From Clusia tigrina (Eukaryota; Arthropoda; Insecta; Diptera; Clusiidae): 64,000 bases of DNA. The translations under genes were made by a program, and so were the position numbers. Shown piece by piece: positions 55,692 through 64,000 of the stretch; position 1 is the stretch's first letter; every line of letters starts with the position of its first letter. The notes beneath the pieces were generated by a model. That model did not search any database and had not been told where the DNA came from. It was given only the letters and a program-made list of their open reading frames with translations. Where the stretch lies: the NCBI GenBank assembly GCA_920105625.2, contig OV050030.1, positions 77,155,400 to 77,219,399 on the forward strand, in the 5' to 3' direction.

Positions 55692-56931
55692 ATGTCTCTC
55701 GAAGAAGTAAAGCAGCAGCGCGCCAACACAAAGAAAAGCATGTTTCGGATCAAAAACCTTATAGAGGCCAATGGTCGTGGTGAAGGTAAAACTCTCTCGG
55801 CAACCGAACTCAAATGTCGGCTCTCTATTGCCGAAGCCTATTTCAAGCAAATCCTCACATATCAATACAAGATCGAATGCTTGGATCCAGAAGACAACTC
55901 TCGTGCCGAATTAGAAGACATCATAATTGCCATTCAATTATCGGTGCAAGAACATATTGGTGGTGACATGCATGATTCAACAGTTGCTAAGAGTACTTTA
56001 CCTTCGGCCATTCGCAACCACAGCAAATTGCCGTCTCTCCAACTGCCTACATTTTCTGGAAAGTACTCTGAGTACAAAAACTTTATTACCTCATTCAAGC
56101 AAGTGATTGACAGAGAAATTGGGCTCTCGAACATAGAGAAATTCAACCACCTTCGTAATTGTATCGAAGGTCAAGCATTGAAAACAATAAATGCCTTTCA
56201 AATCACCAATGAAAATTACACCAAGGCTCTCGACAGACTTAAAGCTAGATATGACAACAATACATAAATATTTCTTGAAAATATTACGTCTCTTTTTGAT
56301 TTGCCCGCAACTTGGCAACCAGTTGGCAATCAGTTAAGAAGCATTGTGGATAATGCATGAAATATCTGATGCACTGCTAATACATATTACTATGAGTAAA
56401 ATTGATGAAGATTCACGAAACAGATGGAAAGATTCTCTCGATTACTCCAAATTGCCAACATGGGATGATTTTACCAAATTATTAGATAGACGCTGTTAAT
56501 ATCTACAGTCAATAGATGTACCATGCTCTTCTGAACTGAAACCAGCCCCTGGTAAGCTACAAAAACCAAAAAGAGTATCTAGTTTTGCTGTTGCCAAGCG
56601 CTGTTGTTCAATATGCAACGCCAGTAATCATTATGTGACTAATTGTAATCAATTTAGAGGCATGGAGATTTCCAAAAGGTTTGATAAGGTAAAGCAGTTA
56701 CGCCTCTGCATGAATTGCCTTTCAAATAAACATCAAGTGGCTCAATGCACCTCCTATTTCAAATGCAGAATTTGCTCCAAATCTCATCATAGCTTATTGC
56801 ACCGCCAACAAGTGCAATCTCAGGCACCACAAACACAACAATTTGCTCCTGCAGTTCAACAACAACAATCTCCTCCTGCTCCCGCTGCTCAATCCTATTT
56901 CACACTCTCATTTCCAAAAATCATCATTTGA
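55692..56931 (+). pseudogene. BEL gag with zinc fingers
   Basis: The start ATG 55692 was chosen because copies in the array keep the same frame from there (MSLEEVKQQRANTKKSM). The frame gives LPSLQLPTFSGKYSEYKNFI and NIEKFNHLRNCIEGQALKTI, the DUF1759 core of BEL gag, and ends at a premature TAA (56265-56267). After that the code goes on as IFLENITSLFDLPATW. The C-terminal part (56580-56931) has two Cys/His clusters, CCSICNASNHYVTNC and CMNCLSNKHQ...CRICSKSHHSLLH, for RNA binding, then a Q/P/A-rich linker. Gag would form the particle that packages element RNA. Confidence 0.88.
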
Positions 56932-57502
56932 GCAAGTCATACTCGCTACTGCCATAGTTTTGGTTCGAGGTGCAGATGGAACATATCATCCTGGAAGAGC
57001 ACTCCTGGATTCATGCTCACAGGTGAATTTTATCACGGACAGATTTTCGCAGGCTCTTAAATCCACCAGGAAGAAGCAAAACGTCAAGATTTATGGTATT
57101 GGTGAGTCATCTACAAACATTAAGCATACAATTTGCTCCACCATTAAATCTAGATTCACCGATTTTGAGATGCCTCTTGATTTTTGTGTAACAGCACATA
57201 TCTCATATCAGCCTGAGCCTGAAATTGCCATTTCATCAAGGAAGTTGCCTCAAAATATCTCGTTGGCTGATGAGAATTTCCATAAATCTAAACATATCGA
57301 TTTACTTATTGGCACCGAAGGCTTTTTCGATTTACTTTCAGTTGGTCAGATTAAACTTGGTCCAGATAAGCCCACTCTTCAGAAAACTCTGCTCGGTTGG
57401 GTTGTTTCTGGTAGATATAACCATGGTTCCAAAATTGTCACACCCCAAAAATGCCTCATGACTTTTGAGCAAGCTGTTGATACTAAACTAGAACGTTTAT
57501 GA
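56932..57502 (+). pseudogene. BEL aspartic protease region (DUF1758)
   Basis: The frame gives ILATAIVLVRGADGTYHPGR and ALLDSCSQVNFITDRFSQAL, the protease flap and active-site region. The active-site triad reads D-S-C, where D-S-G or D-S-A is usual. Further blocks HIDLLIGTEGFFDLLSVGQ and LQKTLLGWVVSGRYN are the standard C-terminal DUF1758 landmarks. It ends with TGA at 57500-57502, a premature stop before RT. Confidence 0.85.
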
Positions 57503-59130
57503 TTATTAGAGGAAGTGAATCGTGAGAAGAAGCCTTGGACTCCAGAGCAAATTGATTGCGAATCTCATTTTTTGAGACTGTCTCCAGAAATCCTGAGGGC
57601 AGAATTATTGTTCGTTTGCCTTTCAAAGACAACATTTCATCCCTTGGTCAATCCTTTGAAGTTGCAATGAGAAGATTCCTATCACAAGAGAAGAGATTAA
57701 GTCATCAACCTGCTTTAAAGGCACAATATGTGGATTTTATGGATGAGTTTCAAAATTTGAAACATATGAGTCTTGTCACAAACCCAAATCGTCTCAAACC
57801 TCACTACTACATCCCACATCATTGCATCTTAAAGCCCACCAGCACATCAACTAAGCTGCGTGTAGTATTTGACATCTTCTTGCAAAACTACATCGCAAAA
57901 ATCGCTCAATGCCATACTGCTTGTTGGCCCAACCATCCAAGAGGACTTATACATTTTGCTGCTCAAATTTCGGCTATGTCAGTTCGCTATCTCAGCAGAT
58001 ATAGTCAAGATGTTTCGACAAGTGCTTATCCATGAAGATGATCGCTCATTTCAGTCCATACTTTGGCGAAACAAGACCCAAGACGAAATCTCAACGTACC
58101 ATATCAATACTGTGGCATATGGTACAGCCTCCGCCACCGATCTCGCAGTAAGGGCTGTGCATTTTCTGGCCGATACTTATGCTGCTGAGATGCCAATCGG
58201 AGCACAGGTAATAAAAAATCTATTTTAAGTTGATGATTTTCTTTGTGGCGCAGATACACTGGCTGAACTGGCTCGCATCAAAACAGAGGTCACTGAAATC
58301 CTGCGAAGAGGTTGCTTGCAACTGGCACAATGGCACTCCAATCACACCGAATTTGTTAATGACAACATCGTCAAAAATATTAGTATAGATGATGCTCACA
58401 TAACCAGTGCGTTGGGCAATATTTGGGATCAAAGGCGCGATGAGTTTTTGTTTGCTTTTAAACCTCCATCAAAAATCGATGGCCCAATCAACAAGCGCAG
58501 CATCCTCTCCAAAGCATCATCGTTATTTGATCCGCTTGGGCTATTATCACCTCTGATCATCAGGTCCAAGATCATCATGCAGGAGTTATGGCTCTTGAAA
58601 ATCAGCTGGGATGAGTCAGTTCCACAATTCATTCATACCGCTTGGGAAGACTTTGTAGCGGATTTAAATTCACTAAGAGCATTATCGGTGCCCAGATATT
58701 GTTCGACTCCAAATGCGCACAACATACAGCTGCATGGTTTTTGTGATTCCTCAATCCGAGGATATGGCTGCTGCCTTTATATGCATGTTGTGGATACAAT
58801 GGGTAACATCTCTGTGAAATTGCTCACAGGTAAGTCCAAGGTAGCACCAACCAAGAAGAAGTCACTGCCTAAGCTTGAACTTTGTGGTGCCAAGTTACTG
58901 GCCTCTGTATACGAATCTACAAAATCTATATATGGCCATCTCGCAACTGATGTATTTCTGTGGACAGATTCTAAAATTGTCTTATTTTGACTCAAACAAC
59001 ATTCTGCAACATTGTCAGCCTTTGTAGGTAACAGAGTCTCTGACATTCAGGAGATCACTGCAACATGCCACTGGCGGCATGTGCCAACCAAGTGCAATCC
59101 TGCGGACATTGTATCCCGTGGTTGCAAGGT
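57503..59130 (+). pseudogene. BEL reverse transcriptase and RNase H
   Basis: RT blocks: RIIVRLPFKDN, HYYIPHHCILKP, KLRVVFDIFLQN (57556-57890), a frame change, ISADIVKMFRQVLIHEDDRS with the first aspartate (57980-58040), TVAYGTASATDLAVRAVHFL. Then the YVDD box: VDD is intact at 58229-58237, but the tyrosine codon is a stop (TAA 58226-58228). RNase H (58316-59130) has DPLGLLSPLIIRSK, QLHGFCDSSIRGYGCCLYM, SLPKLELCGAKLLASVY, DVFLWTDSKIVL then TGA (58988-58990), and WRHVPTKCNPADIVSRGC. Two stops and at least one frameshift disrupt an otherwise well-kept gene. Confidence 0.9.
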
Positions 59131-60643
59131 CGCAGAACTTTCATCATCCATTTGGTTTTCTGGACAATCATTTTTGAAATTGGCTTTCGAACAATGGCCT
59201 GAAAACGACTTTGGCAATCCACCTATTGAAGAGATCAACAAAGAGAAGCGCAAATCAACATTTCATGCCAACATTAAGCAAAATTATCTCTTAGATTGTT
59301 TGGAAACAATCAGCTCTTTTACAAAAATCTTGAGAGTTCTTGCATGGCTACTTCGTTTCAGAGAACCTCCTCATGTTCAGAAAAGATCGTCACATCTGAC
59401 TGCATATGATCTCCAGAAGGCTCTGTGGTGTATTGTATACAACATTCAGCAACAATACTTCACAGAAGACATTCGAGGCCTAAAGAAGAATGTGCCACCA
59501 GAGGGTTCACTAAAATGCCTCAATCCATTCTTGGAAGAAACATTTGGGTTTCCAATACTTAAAGTTGGTGGTCGTTTAGAATTCGCTAACATTCCATCAT
59601 CACAAAAACATCCTTCAATTTTGCCAAATAAGTGCATTATTGTGAATTGCTATGTCCGACATCTCCACTTGTCCAACTATCATGCTGGACCGAAGACTTT
59701 GGTAGCCTTAATTCGCAATAATTTCTGGATAATCAACGCACGTGAAACTTGCAGACGAATCGTTCAATCCTGCGTACATTGTGTACGATACAAACCGAGA
59801 TTGATGCAACAAATAATGGGTCATCTGCCTAATGCACGCGTTAATGAATGTCGCCCATTCCAAAGCTCTGCTGTCGACTTCTGTGGCCCTATCAATACTT
59901 ATTTGCGCATACGAGGAAAGGTGCCATACAAAACATATGTGGCAGTTTTTGTATGCTTGGTCACAAAGGCAGTACGCATTGAGGTAGTGTCAGACCTCTC
60001 CACTGATGCGTTTCTTGCAGCATTGAAATGGCTGATTGCCAGAAGAGGCCCACCAGATGACATTTATTGTGACAATGCCACAAACTTCGTTGGGGCCAGA
60101 AACAAGCTGGCTGAGCTTAAAACGTTTTTCTTTAAGAAAGAAACACAAAATGACATATATTATTATTGTTGTAATGAATTTATTAACTTTCATTTTATTC
60201 CCCCTAGAGCCCCACATTTTGGCGGCTTGTGGGAAGCCGCGGTGAAAGCAGCAAAAACCCACCTCAATCACACCATGATGAACACTCGCCTTACATTTGA
60301 AGAGCTTTACACTGCACTAGTGGAGATAGAAGCTGTCTTAAATTCGAGGCCCATATCACCATACTCCTCGGATCCTAGCGATTTACGCGCCCTCACTCCA
60401 GCTGACCTTCTTTATGGGTGCCCACTGAAGTCCTTGCCAGAAAAACGGCCAACTATTCCCCAAGAGATTTGTTACATGGATCATTGGGCACATATTACTG
60501 CTATCAAACAGAGATTTTGGCAGCAATGGTCCCATGACTATTTGAACGAGCTGCAATGTCGCATAAAATGGTCCAAGGAAGCTCCAAATGTCACTGTTGG
60601 CTCAATGGTGGTAATCCACGAGGACAATCTTCCCCCCTCTTAA
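59012..60643 (+). CDS. BEL integrase, open 543-codon frame
   Basis: This is the longest open frame in the window. From the N-terminus it has the RNase H tail (to about residue 50), the HHCC zinc-binding region (HLHLSNYHAGPKTL...CRRIVQSCVHC), the integrase core with catalytic D in SSAVDFCGPI (codon 59876-59878), D in IYCDNATNFVGA (60071-60073) and E in GGLWEAAVKAAK (60233-60235), 54 codons between the last two, then SRPISPYSSDPSDLRALTPA. The frame stops at TAA 60641-60643; the C-terminal domain GRVIDYIPGKDQKIRVVDIR follows after a shift (60654-60720). The enzyme would insert element cDNA into the genome. The frame is much better kept than the RT. Confidence 0.88.
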   Translation: MSAFVGNRVSDIQEITATCHWRHVPTKCNPADIVSRGCKVAELSSSIWFSGQSFLKLAFEQWPENDFGNPPIEEINKEKRKSTFHANIKQNYLLDCLETISSFTKILRVLAWLLRFREPPHVQKRSSHLTAYDLQKALWCIVYNIQQQYFTEDIRGLKKNVPPEGSLKCLNPFLEETFGFPILKVGGRLEFANIPSSQKHPSILPNKCIIVNCYVRHLHLSNYHAGPKTLVALIRNNFWIINARETCRRIVQSCVHCVRYKPRLMQQIMGHLPNARVNECRPFQSSAVDFCGPINTYLRIRGKVPYKTYVAVFVCLVTKAVRIEVVSDLSTDAFLAALKWLIARRGPPDDIYCDNATNFVGARNKLAELKTFFFKKETQNDIYYYCCNEFINFHFIPPRAPHFGGLWEAAVKAAKTHLNHTMMNTRLTFEELYTALVEIEAVLNSRPISPYSSDPSDLRALTPADLLYGCPLKSLPEKRPTIPQEICYMDHWAHITAIKQRFWQQWSHDYLNELQCRIKWSKEAPNVTVGSMVVIHEDNLPPS

Positions 60644-60769
60644 ATGGGCGATGGGCAGAGTGATCGACTACATCCCTGGCAAAGATCAGAAAATCAGGGT
60701 GGTGGACATCCGCACATCTAAGACGTCCCATACACAAAATTGCTTTGCTGCCTACTTGAACATTGTATT

Positions 60770-60786
60770 TTCAAGGGGGGCTGGGA
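60770..60786 (+). promoter_or_regulatory. BEL polypurine tract
   Basis: Purine run AAGGGGGGCTGGGA directly before the 3' LTR start (TGTTGGG at 60787); it would prime plus-strand DNA synthesis. Confidence 0.75.
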
Positions 60787-61265
60787 TGTTGGGTCACCGA
60801 TTATTAACAGAATTTATTTCTCTTATGTATTATAGTACTCTTTGCATTTCTTTAGTGCTCTTTAACATCTATTTCCAACCATCATGCATTCAATCATCTA
60901 TTTCCAACTATCTGGCTCTATTTGCCTAAGTATCAGTAATGCCATTTACGATTGAATTGTCTCTGTGCATACATACCTACTTGCTGACCATACATAATGT
61001 CTAAACTCTCTTCAACTCTTATATTGTCGTACTTATTCCAATCCTAACTCTAAGCGAACCAATTTGAATTATAAATAAAACAGTTGAAGCATAACCACAG
61101 AACGAACGTGTTGTTTGATTTGCCCTCGCGCTAGTGCATTAGTTTATTTAATCATTTTGCCCTTATCACAGCCTCACACATTTTCAGCTGCTGTTAAAAC
61201 TTCGAATCAATTTCAAATACATAACAATTTGCGGCTCAGACCATTATAATTCCTTGGTCTCAACA
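60787..61265 (+). repeat. BEL 3' LTR
   Basis: 479 bp, ends CTCAACA, followed by the GCCCT duplication. Differs from the 5' LTR by scattered substitutions (e.g. TTATGTATTATAG against TTCTGTACTATAG). Confidence 0.9.
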
Positions 61266-62110
61266 GCCCTGTTATCACAAAGTCCCAAAGCAAAACGGAA
61301 AAAAACGACGTAGTCCATAACTAAAGAAGTATTCCCATATTTACCGGCAATAAAAAAAGATAATCCTAAATACCTTGTGGCCAGCGCAATAAATTCGAGC
61401 AAACCCCTCAACAAGTATTCCAGCTTCGCCGTCCACAAGGCTTTAAAGAATATATCTACGGAAAAAATGGAAATATCAAACTTAAGAGACGGTAGCCTCT
61501 TGCTGTTTGTTAAAAATTTAATTGCAAAAAAATTCCTTTCAACAACAAAATTAATTGGAGTTTGCGATGTAAAAATCGAATTGCACCATAACCTGAACCA
61601 TTCCAAGGGCACCATTTATGCACCTTGCCTCAATGATATACCTGAGACAGAAATTGTTGAGAATCTCAGTGACCAGGGTGTCGTTTCAGCATACAAATTT
61701 CTCAAACATATTGATGGTCACACAGTTGCTAGTGGAGTTGTATTGCTCACATTCGACTTGTTCCATTTAGCAGAAAAAGTAGAAGTCTCATGGTACACTA
61801 CTAAAGTCAGGCCATATTATCCAAACCCAATGAGATGTAGAATTTGTCAAATTCTTGGGCACACAGCAAAACGCTGCAATAAAACACCAGTATGTGATTC
61901 TTGTGCACTCCCACCTCATACCCCATCACCATGCTCACGTACGCTATGTGCAAATTGTTCAGGTAGCCACTCTGCCTCCAACAGATCATGCCCAAAATTC
62001 ATCCAAATGAAAGAAATTATTAAAACAAATACAGACAAGACATGTAGCATGCATGAAGCAATCAAGATTTATAGAATGCATATAACATATGGAACAAATC
62101 TCCGTTGACA
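61266..62110 (+). pseudogene. I-like ORF1 (gag-like, CCHC), main part
   Basis: Continues the frame begun at 54521. A TAG at about 61306 interrupts it; the frame is then open to 62108. An RNA-recognition-like region (KYLVASAINSSKPLNKYSSF, LLLFVKNLIAKKF, TKLIGVCDVKIELHHNLNHS) comes before three zinc knuckles: CRICQILGHTAKRC, CDSCALPPHTPSPC and CANCSGSHSASNRSC. This is the layout of I-clade ORF1 proteins, which bind element RNA. After 62108 the code degenerates into an N/T-rich stretch (62200-62340). Confidence 0.85.
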
Positions 62111-62609
62111 ACAGCAATTCAAATATCAATTCTACCAATAATACACCAAAAAAAATAGCGGAAAAAACACTCCATACATTCCAAAATCACCTACTTCTAT
62201 AGTTAACACCCATTCTTCTTCTGCCAACAACAAAAATAATTACTATCAACATACGGAGCAAATTTGCTCTAACAACAACAATGCTAGCATTAACATCACC
62301 ACCAACAACACTAACCACAACAATTCTACCACATCTATTTCCCCTCTTGTTAAGAAAAAATATTGAAACTTCCTCTTTACTACCTTACTCCAAAGAACTA
62401 GAATATTCTCGTACCAACATAGATCTCTCCACACAGTTTAGTAAGAAAGAAGAGTAAAGGAGCGCAAAACTAATTTCAGTTATTTTTCGACAGGCGATAC
62501 TCAGCCATGCTGACTACTCATTCTGGTTGTAAGCGCTCTCCTTTCTCTTTCTTTAATCTTCCCACCCATCAGTCTTTCACTTACAGTTTTTAACGAATAT
62601 TTTTCTGAT
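62111..62609. other. ORF1-ORF2 spacer with low-complexity tail
   Basis: Shifted frames give an Asn/Thr/Ser-rich tail (AAC/ACA repeats, 62220-62330), probably the eroded ORF1 C-terminus, then T/C-rich sequence. No complete gene. Confidence 0.6.
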
Positions 62610-62828
62610 ATGGTAACAATACTGCTTTGGAATGTAAATTGCTTATTAAACAATTACAATGATATTCAATTATTATCAATCTCTCTCTTTCACAACCTAC
62701 CGTTTATTAACTCCAATAAACAAGGTATTGCCATATTAATCAAAAAACACCTTCCATATAAAATAATCTCTTTATTTATTTATTTCTATTTCTTAAAAAG
62801 CTACAAAGTACAGATTATTAATCGCTAA
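62610..62828 (+). pseudogene. truncated endonuclease N-terminus, second copy
   Basis: A 72-codon frame starts MVTILLWNVNCLLNNYNDIQ and has SNKQGIAILIKKHLPYKIIS. Both blocks resemble the beginning of the ORF2 that follows (NILQWNMKGYHNNYIDLEIL, then SKQGAGILVHHSIPHKL), but the stretch with the catalytic glutamate (LQETH) between them is missing. It looks like a deleted, diverged second copy of the endonuclease start lying directly upstream of ORF2. Confidence 0.55.
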
Positions 62829-62832
62829 TTCA

Positions 62833-64000
62833 ATGGAGCTTAATATTCTACAGTGGAATATGAAAGGCTACCACAACAATTATATAGATTTAGAAATACT
62901 GTCATATACATACAAACCACACATCCTATGCCTTCAAGAAACCCACATTCAGTTTAATGGTATTTTCTCCCAAACAATATCATATTATTTTTACAATCTT
63001 CCATGTAATAGCACTTCAAAACAAGGTGCTGGTATTCTCGTGCATCATAGCATTCCTCACAAACTTATCCAAATTCAATCCAACCTAATTTTTGTGGCTA
63101 TTGAAATAAATATAAATTTCCCAATTACTGTTTTTTCTATATATATTCCCCCTTGTCAATCCATTAATTGTAGCGACCTTATCAAACTTATATCCAATAT
63201 TAATACCCCTATTATACTTCTAGGCGATCTAAACGGTTGGAGTCCACTTTGGGGCTCCCCTAGTCACAATTTAAGAGGACAAATCATAGAAGATTTTGTC
63301 CTATCATCCGACTTGGTCATTCTCAATGATGGATCTCCTACAGACTTTTCCACACATGGCAGTCTCACAAACGTGGACCTAACTTTATATTCTCCCCAGT
63401 TAATGCTGCTCGCTAACTGGATGATATTGAACGACCTCCATAATAGTGACCATTTTCCGATTTTAGCTTCATTTAAATTCTCTAACCACAGTCACCCAAT
63501 AACTTCCTCACCGGTCAAATTCAACTGTAACCGAGCAAACTGGGACAAATTTCATAATGAAATACTATTTCTTGAACCTAAATATCTCGCTTCCCAAAAT
63601 GTAAACAGAGAGGCCGCCTTAATACAAAAATTAATTCGTTCTGCAGCAAATAATTCAATCCCCCTTTGTAAATCAAGGAAAGCTCGACAAAGTGTTCCTT
63701 GGTGGTCTGCCGAACTAAATTTGCTTCGAAAGGAGAAGCAAACAGCTTGGTATAAATTCCGAAAATCAAATTCACTTACTCATCTCATAGAATACAGAAA
63801 AAAGAATGCATTGTTTATCAAAGAAAATAGAAAATCAAAAAGAAACTCATTTGCTAAATTTAACGAAAGACTTAATCCAAATACTCTCACAGCAATCATT
63901 TGGCATAATATAAGATTATTGACTGGTAAATACACTTCATTCTCCATAAAATCAATTCAACACAACTTTTCAACTATTTCGGACCCTCTGCTAATTTCTA
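62833..64000 (+). CDS. I-like ORF2, endonuclease domain and start of linker
   Basis: ATG 62833; open for 389 codons to the window edge. The apurinic-like endonuclease is complete: QWNMKG (Asn), CLQETHIQF (catalytic Glu), GAGILVHHSIPH, FSIYIPP, LLGDLNGWSPLWGS (Asp/Asn), DGSPTDFSTHGSLTNVDLTL, and HNSDHFPILASF (catalytic Asp-His). The linker follows: RANWDKFHNEI, VPWWSAELNLLRKEKQTAWY and YRKKNALFIKENRKSKRNSF, all typical of I/jockey-type ORF2 before the RT. The enzyme nicks target DNA to start target-primed reverse transcription. RT and RNase H would lie right of the window. No stop or frameshift is seen. Confidence 0.9.
   Translation, partial: MELNILQWNMKGYHNNYIDLEILSYTYKPHILCLQETHIQFNGIFSQTISYYFYNLPCNSTSKQGAGILVHHSIPHKLIQIQSNLIFVAIEININFPITVFSIYIPPCQSINCSDLIKLISNINTPIILLGDLNGWSPLWGSPSHNLRGQIIEDFVLSSDLVILNDGSPTDFSTHGSLTNVDLTLYSPQLMLLANWMILNDLHNSDHFPILASFKFSNHSHPITSSPVKFNCNRANWDKFHNEILFLEPKYLASQNVNREAALIQKLIRSAANNSIPLCKSRKARQSVPWWSAELNLLRKEKQTAWYKFRKSNSLTHLIEYRKKNALFIKENRKSKRNSFAKFNERLNPNTLTAIIWHNIRLLTGKYTSFSIKSIQHNFSTISDPLLIS

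Larger units (their letters stand above)
21928..55796. repeat. tandem array of four TE-composite units
   Basis: Units: 21928-33037 (11.1 kb), 33038-42314 (9.3 kb), 42315-46837 (4.5 kb), 46838-55796 (9.0 kb). Each runs copia B (minus) > jockey endonuclease half (minus) > hAT (minus) > I-like 5' end (plus) > BEL LTR and gag start (plus). The junction GGTAAAACTCTC|TTGTTGTTGCG joins BEL gag to copia RNase H and is identical at all three boundaries, while the flanking single copies (21928 and 55796) read into normal copia and normal BEL. Unit 1 is longer because of a Transib insertion; unit 3 lost about 4.7 kb. Confidence 0.93.
54567..61265 (+). mobile_element. BEL (BEL-Pao) LTR retrotransposon, full length 6.7 kb
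   Basis: LTRs 54567-55051 and 60787-61265 (TGTTGG...CTCAACA). The 5-bp target duplication GCCCT lies at 54562-54566 and 61266-61270. The primer site follows the 5' LTR, and the purine run AAGGGGGGCTGGGA precedes the 3' LTR. Gag (DUF1759 type), zinc fingers, DUF1758-type protease, RT, RNase H, integrase and the C-terminal GRVI domain follow in BEL order. The LTRs differ in scattered bases and small indels. Stops in gag and RT make it inactive. Its 5' part is copied three more times in the tandem array. Confidence 0.95.
54355..64000 (+). mobile_element. I-like non-LTR retrotransposon, interrupted by BEL
   Basis: The 5' leader starts about 54355 and ORF1 ATG is at 54521. The BEL element occupies 54567-61265, and the I-like code resumes at 61271. 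ORF1 (to about 62110, with a degenerate N/T-rich extension) has three CCHC knuckles. ORF2 with endonuclease starts at 62833 and is open to the window edge. It lies in hAT in opposite orientation. The exact 5' end and the target duplication cannot be fixed because the far end is outside. Confidence 0.8.

Noticed and set aside
21928..55796. Four independent insertions of similar elements rather than a tandem array
   Set aside because: Identical order, identical nested insertion sites and an identical chimeric junction three times cannot arise by separate insertions.
1..64000. CRISPR arrays, rRNA or bacterial-type operons
   Set aside because: No regularly spaced short repeats, no rRNA-like stretch, and all recognised code is eukaryotic transposable-element code.

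Overview
The window looks like insect DNA, most likely from a TE-rich dipteran genome (a tephritid-like fly would fit, but I cannot prove this). It is AT-rich, with mariner, jockey/R1/I-type non-LTR, copia, BEL-Pao, hAT, Transib and Maverick/Polinton families and GT/TATG microsatellites. I found no host gene. Nearly everything is a nested set of transposable elements, most of them broken.

Left part (1-19540). A plus-strand R1/LOA-like non-LTR retrotransposon (about 790-19540) is the oldest layer. Its ORF2 is cut by an internally deleted mariner (1058-1719), by an uncharacterised 3.35-kb AT-rich insert (2210-5562) holding two inverted tRNA-headed SINE-like repeats, and by a 12.4-kb Maverick-type element (7001-19440). 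That element has a 6-bp target duplication, CCCAAA, on both sides. It is not a normal Polinton but a fold-back: two long arms (7001-10688 and 12117-19440), each carrying the 5' half of a protein-primed DNA polymerase B gene, face each other across a 1.43-kb loop with the polymerase core. The left arm carries a second deleted mariner (7825-8767). The right arm carries a copia element (14069-18078).

Middle (19755-55796). A minus-strand jockey element is split by a MITE-like insert and by a copia element (21441-25879, 5-bp TSD ATTTT). Next to it lies a hAT transposase gene (minus), itself hit by an I-like non-LTR element (plus), which is in turn hit by a BEL element (plus). The block running from inside copia to inside BEL gag was then tandemly duplicated to four units (21928-33037, 33038-42314, 42315-46837, 46838-55796), with the same recombinant junction seen three times. 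Unit 3 has a large internal deletion. Unit 1 alone carries a Transib/RAG1-like element (28689-30571); units 2 and 4 show its empty site. The ends of this element have CACAGTG heptamers and CCAAAAAT(A/G) nonamer-like blocks separated by 23 bp at one end and 12 bp at the other, the 12/23 layout of V(D)J recombination signals.

Right part (54567-64000). The last unit runs into the only full-length BEL element (54567-61265, TSD GCCCT). Its integrase reading frame is open, but its reverse transcriptase has a stop at the YVDD box. After it the interrupted I-like element resumes, with CCHC ORF1 and an open ORF2 endonuclease that runs off the window.

Relative order readable from the nesting: jockey and hAT; then copia B into jockey and the I-like element into hAT; then BEL into the I-like element; then tandem amplification; then Transib into unit 1.
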